Below, piece by piece: positions 34,023-46,852 of a DNA stretch of 64,000 bases. Under the pieces are notes generated by a model. The model did not search any database and was not told the DNA's origin. It saw only the letters and a program-made list of their open reading frames with translations. The stretch is taken from positions 1 to 64,000 of the forward strand of contig PDNB01000079.1 of the NCBI GenBank assembly GCA_002573585.1, given 5' to 3'. The translations under genes were made by a program, and so were the position numbers. The DNA is from Helicocarpus griseus UAMH5409. Lineage: Eukaryota; Ascomycota; Eurotiomycetes; Onygenales; Ajellomycetaceae. Numbering within the stretch: position 1 is the first letter of the stretch; every line of letters starts with the position of its first letter.

Positions 34023-37000
34023 AACTCAATCCCCGAAAACCTTGCGCCGTGGATCTCCTTGCATCTGGAAGGTGATTGATGCTCCATATACGGAAGCTGC
34101 TGTATTCGGTCAAATAAACACGATCAATCAAGTTTATGAATATGACGGAACTACAATAGCCTGTCTCAAGGAAGGTTTGAGAACAGGAAAACAGAACGGG
34201 GGTGAAGACTTTCCCTCTCCTATCGGGTTTGCACACAAAAATCAAAACATCAGTAGTATTATGTATAAATATAACAATATCCCTTTAGCGATGTGCGATA
34301 TTCCTACTTGTAATTCCATATGAGCTCTTTATTCGGACTGCTTCTTGTCTACGAAGAAAAGGGGGGAGGCCTTCCACCGCAGATCACTCTTAACTTAGCC
34401 AAACTTATTTCATTCAGTGAGATCACTTTGCTTTCCTATCAACCATCCATCATCTAAGCCAGCCTAATCAACTTGACTATGCTATTTATATTGAACATCT
34501 ATCCATCTATGCCCCGACTCTGTGGCATCCGCCCTAGCTTAGCGCCAAGCGCCAAGCTCCAAGCGCAGACGCCCAACATATCGCAATCTTGGTTCGGGAC
34601 GACCCGAGCATTCGGAACCGAGCACCTCTCCTCCCAAACATTACCACAACTTCACACCCAGACAGGGAGGATTACGAGATGATTTCGCGGAATTGTCCAT
34701 TGTCTTCGGGCAATTTTGTATTACTTTCGTAAGGAATGTTTAGATGTCTAATCGAAAACAATATAGCGGTAGTACGAACCCGCCGGTGGTTACCAGCCGG
34801 TCAGAATCATTCTCAAAGTTTGACACTTGGGATGGCGTATTGACTGCCTGGATGATTTTCCGTTGGGATATCAGAATATTTTTTTTTTCTTTTTTCCCCT
34901 CGAAAGCTCACTTTATCATTGTTTTGATTTGAATTCATGAAGGCATGTCTGCCATTTAGTCAATACTACAAATCTTTCTCGAGAAGAATTTCAAGATAAT
35001 AAGAGGCACGACCGACATAATTGCCAAACCCCAGTTCCAGTTACGATATTTCCATTCACCATTTTCCGTATATGTATGTGCATGTGCATGTCAGGCAGCT
35101 CATAAGAGCATATGTTTGAATGCCAGAAAGCCAAGAACGTCTCAACATTCAGTTTTTTCTCCTATTCCCTTTTGAAATCTTTCTATCGGACATCAAGCAG
35201 AACAATAATAGCCAGACAAATCTCGAACAAGTCAAGCCTTTATAGAACTCTTGCCTGCAGGGCAAAAAAGTAGCACAAGAAGAGAGAACCAGACAGTTTT
35301 TAACTTCCTCTCTCCAGTAGATAAGACGACACCGTGCGGCGTGAAACCACACCGCGAAAACGGAGTCAAATATTTACTAATTGCGTCTGCTGAATCCGGT
35401 ATCGCAACTACCACAAACGAACTCTATCCAAAACCCGAATCAGCATCAAATGTACCGTGGGGTGTCCTTCTGAGAGTTGTTATCCCATCCCATACTCATT
35501 CCACACCACCACACACAAAGCGACCGCCAACCAGAATAATAATTAAATCCCGTAAGAAGCCCGCACTTCAGCCCATTTAAGCGGAGACTGCATGACTCGC
35601 AGCCCCAGGTACCCATATGTTCGTTTGACCCACAATACTTTCTCCGCCCACGGACCCGTTGATATGAGGGGGAGGGGTAGAGTTACAACAGCAATGACGA
35701 GAGGGAAAAAAAAGAATAAAAATAAAAAAACAATAAATTGGACTGCGCCCTCGGGGGAAAAAAGACTAGAGTGTATGTCCCTCGGGTATTGAGTCTTTTC
35801 TTCGTCGAAATTGAAATGGAGAGAGCAATAATTTTTATTCTCCGCTCAATGCATATCTTTGAATTATGCAGAGAAAAGGGAACAAACACAGAGAGGGAGG
35901 GGTTGGACGTCATCATGTGCATCTTGTCTGCTCTGACTACCTACACCAGTGCCCCACGCAGCATATCTGCACGGTCCAAAAGGTAGCAGAGTACTGTAGT
36001 AGTACTGAAGTGGTGCTCTCGAAGAATTCGCTTTCCCAAAGTACGTTTCCTAGGTCTGTAGAAAAGGGCATTTTGAATATTGACACGCCGAAAAGAGTAC
36101 CTCTGGTATATCCATCTCTTCAAAGGTTTGGCGTGTACATTATGATTAAGGGACATGTAGTCCAAGGACCAAGGTCTTTGCCAGCGTTGGGGACCTTTCC
36201 GTTGCTTTGATGTCGCAGTGACGCTCTCACTGATAGAAGAACAAAGTTTGAAAAATCGGACTTAAAAAGTCCAGCCAATAATTTCTCCCGTCTTCAAATC
36301 AAAACCAGTGTTTCTTGATATCACAACTTTACTACCCACATAATCCCAACCTCGGGTGTTTGCTGGCCCCTGACTTGCATTTCATCCGTAGTGGTATTGC
36401 GCAGTATTGATTCAACGTATTACGCCTACCCCCACCAACCCTGGACAGAACAATAGGCTGTCCGTTGCTGATCTGAAGATTCAGCTGCGCAAATAGATAA
36501 ATAGGCTCTTCCGTGAAGGATGTGGATGGCGAATGACCTGCTTAGGCTAAATAATGAGTGCAGTAAGTGTGTAAGCTGCATATATTCAACAAGTAATTGT
36601 TTTGCTGGCTGCTTTGAAATTGAGCATAAATGCACTCTGCTGCTTAGACGGAAAAGGATAATGCTCACCATAAAAGAAAACAAAAGAAAAGATTGATAAA
36701 TGAACAGATAATATAGACCTGGACGATCATTGACTGCCAAGTGTTTCGTGGTAAAGAAAGTCGTGGAGGGCGAGTATATAGTAAGGACAAATCCCGAAAC
36801 TAATCGTGGCTGCAGATGACTGTAAAATTGTAAGTTACGCTACCAAAAATAAAAGGAATCCTACCCAAATATAAGCATGATTCCAGCAATCAAGAACGGA
36901 AGTATATAATATCCTCTAAAACAATGTCAAGTCTTTCGAGAATAACCAAAGAACTTCTGTGTATTCATTCTGTTGTTAAATAGAGGCGGTGGTTCCAGAA

Positions 37001-39211
37001 CGGACTTCCCCACTACTAGAATTGGATGTTCATGATTCAAGTTGTCATGCGGGCATCGGCAAGGAGTTTTCGAATTTCTTTTTCCCGCTTCCTTGGGATT
37101 ATTACTGTGGCCAAAGACACGCATCCGGTGTGTTCTGATGAATAAAAATAGCCTGCCCGTTTTTGGTCTAAATCTGGAGAAGACCAAACGGAAACCCAAC
37201 CTGCCGACAGGGAACATGCCACGTCAATCGTGGACCATGGGTTGGGAATTTTGATGAACCCGTTGACCAGTAGTACGCTGCGTAGCCAGGGACTAAATAA
37301 TGTCGAGAGGGGACTGAACTGGGATGGACCCGACAAACTGGACGGAGGTTTGATACCGGGGCGGATATTTTACTCCATGCAACGAACGTCGAATGGCCGC
37401 ATTATTATTGGCCTATTTCTGTTGGGAACTTGGGATAAACTTTGAAGTAGTCGAGCACTTGCACACCGCCCGCCAACCAAGGCTCACTGCAGCCCCCCGC
37501 TCCCGGTCCCCCTCTTTTTCCCTCTTCACCTCAATTTTTAGGAAGCTGTGACACCGTTAAAAGGCCGTCAAAACCACGAGACGAGCAGAATAGAGGCGAT
37601 AGGGCGGCACGACCGAATAAAATGAAATCTCGCGCGAGTTGATTATCATTTTTGGCTAGCCGTGCCCGCCAACAAGTTTCCGTCTAAAACTTTTAGACTC
37701 TCTGAACCTTGCGCTCGCCACAGGGTCCACTTGTATTTCATGCATGAGACTTGAACAGGAGACGGGGTTCATTCGTGGTTCGGCTCCTGCGTCACGATCC
37801 TCCACCTGTCATCCTCGAGAACACGGCAATTTGTCAAGGGTTAAACTCACAAACATTAGCATTCAAGTTATTCGCCCTTCATGTGGCTGCGATTAACCTG
37901 GTAGTAGTAGTCGTAGTAGCGAAATGGCTCGCTAAGTATACGTATACAAATATGCCCAAGAACCAGCATGGGATTTGTCATATTGATGTATAGTTGTGAA
38001 TCCTCTCTGCTGTTTTGGTCTGATCTGAGGTATCCGGCATGGCCACGACCCTTGGTTCTGACGGGACGGGAGCAGGCGGAATCCCAAGACCATGTCACTG
38101 GGAAAGGGGATAGAAAACGCCTAGAACTCGGTTCGTGTTTCAACCCAAAATGGGATTTTCGATGACGTTTTCGTTCCTTCGGTTAAGGCTTTGTATCATA
38201 GCCAATGAACCATTCCTTGCCCATCCCATGTCCCACTTGTAATAGGATTCCCACTGAATGGACAGCGCTGTGCGACGATTAATGTAACTGATCAGAAATG
38301 TGAAGAGTGGTCTGCAGGTCGAGTCGCAAGTTTGATTCGCAGTCGCTTTAGGGAGAATGATACCCGAGAGGACACGGGAATTGTAGGGGAACAGTGGCCT
38401 CCCGTTTTCGCCCCTTAACCATGTGATATTTGGTCACCAATAAACTGCTATAATCGCCGGAGTAGTTGGATAAATGCCTTTTCAGAAAATATGCAACGCT
38501 GGGAAGGAAAAAGCATGACTGGTCAGACCAAGTACATTTTTCAGCACCGTTCCCATCCAGCGCACCTTTAGCTTCACCCGTTATTTCACCATGCATACCA
38601 TACTTTGGCCCATTTTCAAGCACGCTTTAGCCATTGTCGCCTTAGCTTTATGGAGTCCCTAGGTTACAAACTTGGCTGATCCAAATCGCCAAGCGAAAAA
38701 CGCTGCAAATAATGGTATCGCATGGAAATATACGGAGTTGAGCAGCATCACACCCATTGGTAGGCAGAAAGGAAGGACTTGATCGATTAATGAAGATCAG
38801 ACACCTAACCATGGTTTTCAATCCTTCCAGAGTTTGAAGAAGACGAAGTATATTTGGTTGCTAAATGACTGAGGCCAGCAGGACTACTGCTGAAGTCCAT
38901 ATCTTTAACCCTTGCATAGGGCCGTGGACAAGAGGTCCTTATGTGATCGAGTACGACGCTATTTTGAGCAACGGTAAGATCATTCCGCTTTCGGCATCTG
39001 GCAGTAACTCCGCTGGTTATAAGTGCGGAGGAAGCGAAAGGAAGTATTGTACTTCATACCGCATCAGGTTTTTACGTGCTCGGAAGTCAAACCGCCGGAT
39101 TCGTTGTTGAATTCGACAGTATTCCCACAAACCTAGTCGCTCGTTGGACTTCTTGCTTCCTGTCCAAAACAATCGCATTATACAGAGAACATATCACTCA
39201 ATCAAGGCTAA
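34023..39211. other. Gene-poor gap of about 5.2 kb
   Basis: No coding sequence is supported. Reading frames are short and overlap on both strands without domain resemblance or splice patterns. The part after 34023 is the 3' side of the reductase gene. A purine-rich, A-rich tract lies at 35700-35760. Two frames at 38865-39110 and 39076-39333 lie upstream of the methyltransferase but show no family features. The stretch could hold decayed mobile DNA or non-coding transcripts; I see nothing definite. Confidence 0.45.
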
Positions 39212-40700
39212 GACCATGTAACAAAGCCAATTCTTTTTATCACTCCCACTCTTGCGTATACGGAGCTGATATCGCCGTTGTGGCCCAGGAATCCGGAATC
39301 TGGAACCACAGAATTGGACGAATCCTTCCTTGAACTGGTCACCTATCAAGGCAGAGAGTTTCAAAAATATTCCGTGGAAAATAACATATATCTTGGGCCA
39401 GTTGACGATGTATGAATGGCACCGAAATTTGTTTCTTATCATATTTCGCCGGCTGACTCAATCCAGGATGAAATTGAAAGGCTCGAAGTACAACACCAAG
39501 TTCTCAGTGAAGTTTTCGAAAATCGCCTGATATTCCCCCCAGTGCCTGGGCCGAAACGGGTTCTTGATTGCGGTTATGGAAACGGGACTTGGGCTGTCGA
39601 AGTTGCAGAACAATATCCCTCATGCGACGTGAGTATAGTCGATGACTTTGAGTGAGCCATGCTAATACCATCCCAAGGTCATAGGAATAGACATATCCCC
39701 ACACATGAAGCCCGATGAAACACCTGAGAATCTCTGGCTGCAGGTAAATCCCAGCGCACTTTTTTGTGTCCCCATTATAGGTTTCTGCTGTTTTGTATCA
39801 CACATTGAACGCTTCGTTCCCAACCCATGGCGTCGTTGCCGCAGAAAGCTGTTTTCATGCATATGCACTGATCTCTTGGATCGTTGCTATGGCTAACTTC
39901 AGTGAGTAATCAGGTCGATGACCTAAATCGGCCCTTCACGTTCCCAACGAACTATTTTGACCTAGTCAACTCAAGGCTTGTTGCATCAGGGTTGGATAAA
40001 ACGCGGTGGCCGAGATATATGCAGGATATAAAAAGGTAAGCAAATACCTTATGGTCGCGCATGCGCAAATATGTGCCGTACAGAAAGAGTCTAGGGAGTG
40101 GATCTGAGGACAGGAGGCTGATATATCAAATCCTCCCATTTGTTAGGACGCTAAAACGTGGCGGTTGGGTACAAATGGTCGAAATGTATCTCAACGTGCA
40201 ATCGGATAACGGGACTATCACGGAAGAAAATGCTCTCAGGAAGTGGAGCAAAAGATACGTTGAAGCGATCGAGGAATCTAAAGATCCCAGAGTAGGAATG
40301 AAGTTGGGGAATCTTCTGTCGTCTGCTGGTTTCGTCAATGTAGAAACGAGATTGATAAACCTTCCTTTGTCTGCATGGCCAGTTGGTATGTCTTTCGAGA
40401 CGCTCTGTTTTGATGGGCCGCTAACAATAAACAGACCCCCGATTGCGTGAGATCGGAGCCATGAACAGAAATAACGCCCACCGCCTTCTTCGCTCGCTAG
40501 CATTATACCCTTTAATGGAGCGACTGCACCTGTCCCAAGAACAATTCGAGACACTTGTTACACAGGCTCACGCAGAGATAGATAACCCATCTCTCAAGGC
40601 ATACTTTCCACTGTGAGTAACTCCGTACTCGGTTTTCCCTTGGAATATTCTGTTGTCTCACTTATGTGACAGATATGTCTCTATTGGTCGCAAACCGTAA
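39212..40700 (+). CDS. LaeA-like SAM-dependent methyltransferase, 5' end unresolved
   Basis: Six exons can be followed: up to 39409, 39467-39628, 39678-39743, 39914-40035, 40147-40385, 40435-40612 and 40673-40700. They encode TYQGREFQKYSVENNIYLGPVDD / DEIERLEVQHQVL..., motif I VLDCGYGNGTWAVEVAEQYP, VIGIDISP, FDLVNSRLVAS, LKRGGWVQMVEMY and the typical ending AYFPLYVSIGRKP. The TYQGREF block, spacing of motif I and the ending are those of the large fungal LaeA-like methyltransferase family (global regulators of secondary metabolism, or small-molecule methyltransferases). The 5' end is open: frame B begins after a TAA at 39209, has no ATG, and upstream frame A reads ADIAVVAQESG, so an upstream exon or a frameshift is needed. 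Motif I has CGYGNG in place of the usual GTGTG. Confidence 0.75.
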
Positions 40701-42820
40701 TGTGAGGTGAGGATTGGTAGCTGTATCATATATTCTCGAAACAACTCGACTAAGTCGAAAGAAGCCGATGCATGGTGAATGGCCGTTTCTTCCTATTTAT
40801 TTGTTGTCGGTATTGCATTCAATCCAACCACTGGATTCAGTGTCAAGGACGTTCCTAGTCAAGCCAGAATACCACATATGCGTTTGTTATTCTGGAACAT
40901 ACGTGGTGTCAGATTCGTCAGTATATCACCTTCCACGAGGCCAGCGCGTCCATCGACCATGGAATAGGGATATATACCCTAATTTTACCTCCTGTGAATT
41001 TGATCATTTGCAAATTCGTCTTTTGAGATAATGAAGCCGTATTCCAGAAAGGACTTCGCGTTTCTCCAGGTTAAAAGTTCAAATCCGATAAACTGTATTC
41101 TTCTGAGACGTCATTTTGGGTGAGATTTGCCTTCAACGTTATCGGGATTCACTGCGGGTAACCGCACCATTTCCATCAGCAGCTGAAATAGGTCAATACT
41201 GGCCGATTGAAAGCCGTGCCACGCATTTGCAGACCGGTGGTGGTACTGGACTCGTCATCGTACCTTGGGAGTTTAGGCAATGAGGTGAGGGTAGGTGAAA
41301 GCGTGCAATTGTTATTTGCAGCTGTCAGTAAAGGCTGCCATCCTACGAGGCGAGGCTAATCAACAAAAGTGCGAATAGACGATGCAATAAACGGGTGTTT
41401 GGTAGAGGTGTAGATGGAGAACGGAGAGAGGAAAAAGCGCGCCAGGAAGAAAAATCATGGGCCGTGGCAGTTGCGTGTATTTTTGTAGCACGGTGCTGAC
41501 AAGGCGCGGAAGCTTCCACCGGACATACATGATACGGGTAAGCGGGAGCACAATAGCATTCATCAAGGTTGGCTGTGGGGAGTGGAAACAACTCACTTTG
41601 TGTACATCCTCCAACGCCATGATATCCGTAAGAACAGACAAATTGCTGAATCTGAGACACTCATTCGGTTTCCCATTCTAAACCAAAGGATATGGCCCTG
41701 TGCTGACGATGCTTAGATTTTAGAGGGAGACAGTCTGAAGAAACAGAAGAGTGAAGATCCTATTCGCGCTTCCGCTTTTATTCGCGTCAAGACCTTCAAG
41801 TTCCTTGCCGCTTATCAAACCCCTGATTTTTCTATCCCCTAACATTGTCAAATGAAACTCGAACCATTGAAATACTAGCCTACGGGACGAGTACGGGAGG
41901 GCGGAACATCGCACAAGCGTCCCACCAATCACAACCAACAAGCCCCAAAGGGCCAAAACACACTGTGGAAGTTACCGCAGATGGAAAAGGACCGTTCCCC
42001 CAGAAAACTGCATTCTTCTACGTATGTTTCGCCATTCGATCCTTTCTAGGGACTGAAACAAGCCTAGTACCTCAATTACAATATTACAACAGCTTCGGAC
42101 TACATTTTTCAGATTTCGGCATGAATTGTGAGCTGTTAAAACCGAGGGTTGGTCTGCTTCGAGCTGGAGAGAAGATCTCATATCTTGGAATAGATCAAGC
42201 TAGGGCGAAGAATGGAGAGAGATAGCGCCGCGCCGTGTGTTTTGGTACGAAATAGCGTCTTCCTTCCTTGCGACGGACCTGGCGGGACAGTTCCGACAAA
42301 ATGGGATCCATTCCAAGTCCCATTTGCACGCATACGACAAGCATCACTGGACCCCTTGCGATTTCGCCCCCAAACCCGCCTTGCTGCCGATTATTTCCCA
42401 GTTGCAGTCGCATAGCAAAGTTCGCACCGTTCTAGCTTATTTGAAAGTTGAAGGTTGTAAGGACCTTGGATTTGGAACTATGGCAAAGTTATTGGATTCT
42501 CCGACGCTGTACCAGACCCTCTATCAGATCCCAGATTCAAGAGATAATCAGCGCAAAGACTCTCGTGTTTTGTGTATTCTTCTCGTAGTTTGTTGTGACG
42601 TCGTAATAAGAATATTAGCGGGCGCTTGGGCGCTTAGTAAGCGCTTACCGCACGCCTAGCCCCGCTTCGGCTATTCCTGCCCTGATACGGCTTAGCCTCG
42701 GGTCAAATTGCGGCGGCTGCCGAAAAGAAAAAACCTCCACCAGCAACAGCCAAAAATGCTGTCATGGACCTGATCGATTGATTGACATCTCCAGCAACCA
42801 CAGCATAGGGCGCAGTCAAG
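40701..42820. other. Gene-free region, 2.1 kb
   Basis: No supported gene. A GC-rich, repetitive piece at 42615-42660 (three copies of GCGCTT and the palindrome GTAAGCGCTTAC at 42637-42648) differs from its surroundings and resembles the left window edge in style. The minus-strand frames at 41343-41660 are unrecognised. Confidence 0.45.
42637..42648. repeat. 12-base perfect palindrome
   Basis: The sequence GTAAGCGCTTAC is its own reverse complement. It sits in a GC-rich patch with repeated GCGCTT words, about 180 bases upstream of KRR1. It could be a transcription-factor site or a trace of a transposon end. Confidence 0.5.
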
Positions 42821-44027
42821 ATGCCTTCCACATATAAGAAAGATAAACCCTGGGATACGGATGATATTGATAAGTGGAAGGTACGTCATTCCACTGTGCA
42901 GTAATATTATTTTCATTCCGCTAACATACCTGCTTTAGGTCGAGGAATTCAAACCAGAACACAATGCCGGCGGCACGTTCACAGAGGAATCTTCCTTCGT
43001 CAGCTTATTTCCCAAATATAGAGAAGCATACTTAAAAGAGACATGGCCTCTGATAACAAGAGCGCTGGAAAAGCAGGGGATAGCCTGCACACTCGATTTG
43101 GTGGAGGGAAGCATGACCGTCAAAACCACTCGGAAAACCTTTGACCCAGCTGCTATCCTGAATGCGCGCGATTTAATTAAGCTACTGGCGCGAAGCGTAC
43201 CAGCACCACAGGTATATACATTACTCATCAAGGTTTATGCTTTTGCGCCTACTATTTCACCCGGCTGACAACTCATCCCAATCCCATAGGCCCTCAAAAT
43301 TCTTGAAGATGGTGTCGCGTGCGATATCATAAAGATCCGCAACTTAGTGCGCAACAAAGAACGATTCGTCAAACGACGCCAACGTATCCTTGGACCCTCC
43401 GGCTCGACATTAAAAGCTCTCGAACTCCTCACAGAAACCTACATCCTCGTTCAAGGCAACACTGTCTCTGCCATGGGGCCATACAAGGGACTAAAAGAAC
43501 TGAGAAGGGTGGTGGAAGATTGCATGGCCAACATCCACCCTATCTACCATATCAAAGAAATGATGATTAAGAAAGAACTCGCAAAGGACCCTAAGCTTGC
43601 GAATGAAAGCTGGGATCGCTTCCTACCTCACTTCAAGAAGCGCACGCTAAGCAAGCGGAGAAAGCCATTCAAGGTCACTGATAAGAGCAAGAAGGTGTAC
43701 ACGCCATTCCCGCCAGCCCAGGAGAAGAGCAAGGTTGATCTACAGATTGAGAGTGGTGAATACTTCCTCAGTAAGCAGGCCAAGGAGCGGGCGAAGAAGG
43801 AGGAGATGATGGAGCGGCAGAGGGAGAAGAGGGAGGAAAAGAAGAAGGTGCTGGAGAAGGAGTTTGTGCCTCCCAAAGAGGTGGATGCGGTTGAGAAGAA
43901 GAAAAAGAAGCGGAAACGGCATGAGGGAGAAGGAAAAGAGGGGGATGGGGAGAAATCCGCCGACAAGAAGCATAAGAAGTCGAAGAAGTCGAAACGTGAT
44001 TCTTCCGCCGCTGAGATGGAGGAATGA
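42821..44027 (+). CDS. krr1: KRR1 small-subunit processome component
   Basis: This is a nucleolar KH-type RNA-binding protein of the 90S pre-ribosome, needed for 18S rRNA processing. Three exons (42821-42880, 42939-43211, 43290-44027) give 356 aa. The N-terminus KKDKPWDTDDIDKWK / VEEF and the block FPKYREAYLKETWPLI are typical. The KRR motif and KH domain are clear: RFVKRRQRILGPSGSTLKAL and VQGNTVSAMG. The C-terminal third is a basic tail with Lys/Glu runs (VEKKKKKRKRH; HKKSKKSKRD), typical of nucleolar proteins. Housekeeping neighbours are found on the right. Confidence 0.95.
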
Positions 44028-44360
44028 TTATGCTTTAGTTCATGCTTTACTCTTGTATTCATTTATCTGGCGCAATGGTTGGATGATCATCCTGTTTCTG
44101 ATATTTATTTATTTATTTTTTTTTTCTCGCGCTGTAACTATTATCAATATCCCCACGGGCTTCTCAAATGATATCCTTGGTCTGTCTGCTTTGATTTATT
44201 CGTTCTCTTCGTCATTCTTTATACCAAACCCTAAGATTTTTCGTAGCTGAAAGAATCACTTTCGGTTATATATTGACTTCCCGCTTTGTCTACATATATA
44301 ACAGTGTAACTTCGCGATTAAAGAGCCTCAACAGCGCCTACGTCTCTCTACCCAAGTTCC

Positions 44361-46852
44361 TCATAGCCTCACCGTGCCCCTTTCTATCCCATTCCAAGTC
44401 CGTGCATCCAGACGTTCATACCCCTTCGCAGGATTGAGCCAGTACAACGTGTCAAATTCCATAGCATCTCTCGAATCTTTCCCTGCACTACCAGGCTTGG
44501 CTTCTGGCGGCATAATCGTGTTTGGATTCCAGGATAGCTTCTCAACAACGGTCTTGGCTTGCTTGAACGTAACCCCGGTTGCAATACTAGTAGTTGCGTT
44601 AGCTGACAGAACCTTTTGTTTTAACATCCGACGTCATCATGGAAATGGATAGGGGGTATAATTACCTGTTCGTCATACGCACGAGACGTGGCAGGGCATA
44701 GGGTGGTACCCCTCTTTTAACTAGTACCGAATAAAGGGAGCTGATGAATTCAGTTTCTGTCGCGCGTGTACGCGAGTGCAAGGTGATGACCGCACCACCT
44801 GCTTGGCCATCGTAGCTGTGCAATAACGAATATTAGCATTTCCAAACGACCGACCGGGGCCATGTAGAAGACACGAAAAGGTATAAGAGCGAGCTTCTTG
44901 AACGTAAACACACCTCTCAAGCTTGACTCCAAACACAGCCGCATCCATCACGTTCGGAATCTGACAAATATGATCCCTCACCTCCCCCGTACTCACATTC
45001 TCCCCCTTCCACCGAAATGTATCCCCAACTCTATCATGGAACCTCACCCACCCAGACTCCTCAATAACCGCCAAATCGCCCATCCGCTGAAACAAATCCC
45101 CCTTCTGAAACACATTACGCAAAAACTTCTTCTCCGTCGCCTCATCATCATTCAAATACCTCGACAACAGATTCAAATCCCTGATGCGCCCAATGATCTC
45201 TCCTTCCTCGCCCAGCCGCGTCTTAATGCAAAACCCCGTCTTCGGGTCACGAACAGGCATCCGCGTCTCCGGGTCATACTTGATAATAAAAGTCATGTCC
45301 TCCATATACCGCTTGATCGGCCCCGCAAACCCAATCTTGCCCGCACCAGCAGCTGCACAGCCGTGGTTGTCAAATTTAGCCATACCCTCGCTAGAGCGGT
45401 AGAACTCGCGGATTTCCTCGACGCCAAAACGCTCCTTGAACTTATCCCAGATCTCTGCTCGCAGGCCGTTCCCGTAGGCGTGTGTGACGGAGTGAGCGCG
45501 GTCGTATGGCGATGGGGGTGCTGCAAGTAGATAGCGACATAGCTCGCCAACGTAGAGAATGCGGTTTGCCCTGCATTCCGTGGCTTCTCTCCAAAAGTTG
45601 GATGCGGAGAATTTTCGCGCTAGGCAGATTGTTCCTCCCGACCCTAAGGAATAGTTTAGGACGCCGAAGAAGGCGGTGCCGTGGAACAGGGGGAGCGGGG
45701 AGTAGGTCCGCAGCGGATAGTATTTTGCGGGGTTTTTGATGTCTACTGTGTAAGGGGTGGAGGTTAACCACATCAGGTCGTTGCGGATCGCGCAGGCCTT
45801 GGGCTTCCCCGTTGTTCCTACGTGTAGGGTTAGCGATACGCCTTTAACTAAATATTCCAGAGGCATGACAAACCAGATGTGTAGATGAGAACAGCGAGAT
45901 CTGTGAGACTTCGTCTGGCGGGTACGAGATCAACATGGCTTGCTTTTCCTAGATCTTCTAGGACTACCAATTCGGCATTAGGCGGGATCTTGCTGCCCAC
46001 TGGTAAAGCAATAGATGACAGATCGAGTATTATATGTGGCAGTTGAGAATGGACATGTTCGGCCAGGTCGAGAGTAGATATTATATGGCATGACTTGGCT
46101 ACGTCTAGAGCATGTGCAAAGGTGTCGTCTGTAATGTTCCATCAGCACTCAAGACACCGCGCATTTCTATACACGTTAAGACGAACAGACACTTACTTCG
46201 AAGATTGGTGTTGATCAATCCTGCTACAGCGCCCAGTTTCGAGAGAGCGAGGATAGCCACGACCATCTCCGGAGTATTGGTCGTAAACACAGACACCACG
46301 TCTCCGGCCTTGATGCCGCGGGCATGCAACAGTCCTGCGAATTGGTCGACCTCTGCAGTATGGAAATGTGTCAGATCATATTCCCTTGCTTTACAGCAGC
46401 TTCTCTCTGCCAGATTCCACCGCTCCATTCTCTCTCATCTCAACAGAAAATAGACTGAAGCATGACAGTTGCCAACAAAAAAGAGGAAAGTAAAAGAAAT
46501 AGGTTTTAGTATAAGAGAAGAAAGAACTGAAATAACTGGAGGATTTGAGATATGTAACAAAAGAAGTGCGATGGAAAATCACCATACCCCTTTTCAGCTC
46601 GCCATACGACTTGGTTTTACCCTCAAACCAGACCGCGTCGACTTCATCTTTGGCGCCTGACTGCCTGAAGATCTCATATAGCGAATGCGTGTCTTTGGCA
46701 CGAGCGGTTCTCTGGCGTTTGCGACGGATAAAGTCGAGGCTGTACCGTATATCTCTGATATCGGTGGCTACCCCGAACTTGGCGTTCAGATAGCTAGCAA
46801 CCGCAGAGAAAGCAGCCAGAGAAGCCAAAGGATGGGAGGTAATGGCCTCCAT
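44361..46852 (-). CDS. FAT1-type very-long-chain acyl-CoA synthetase / fatty-acid transporter
   Basis: This is a member of the FATP/VLACS family. It activates very-long or long-chain fatty acids with ATP and CoA, and in fungi it acts at peroxisomes, lipid bodies or ER. Six exons (46852-46588, 46352-46197, 46128-45874, 45817-44914, 44815-44666, 44586-44361) give 651 aa with consistent phases. Motifs: YTSG/TTGKPKAC (AMP-binding, split by an intron), FYRSSEGMAKF, and the FATP signature GDLAVIEESGWVRFHDRVG/DTFRWKGENVST. N-terminal hydrophobic segment ASLAAFSAVASYL. The C-terminus is GTVRL, which resembles a PTS1-like end only weakly. It shares a divergent promoter with the peroxisomal thiolase, matching a role in fatty-acid breakdown. 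Confidence 0.9.

Noticed and set aside
41343..41660. Minus-strand frames starting MALEDVHK with a GTGAGT donor-like site
   Set aside because: The only acceptor nearby would make a 28-base intron, too short, and the protein has no recognisable family.
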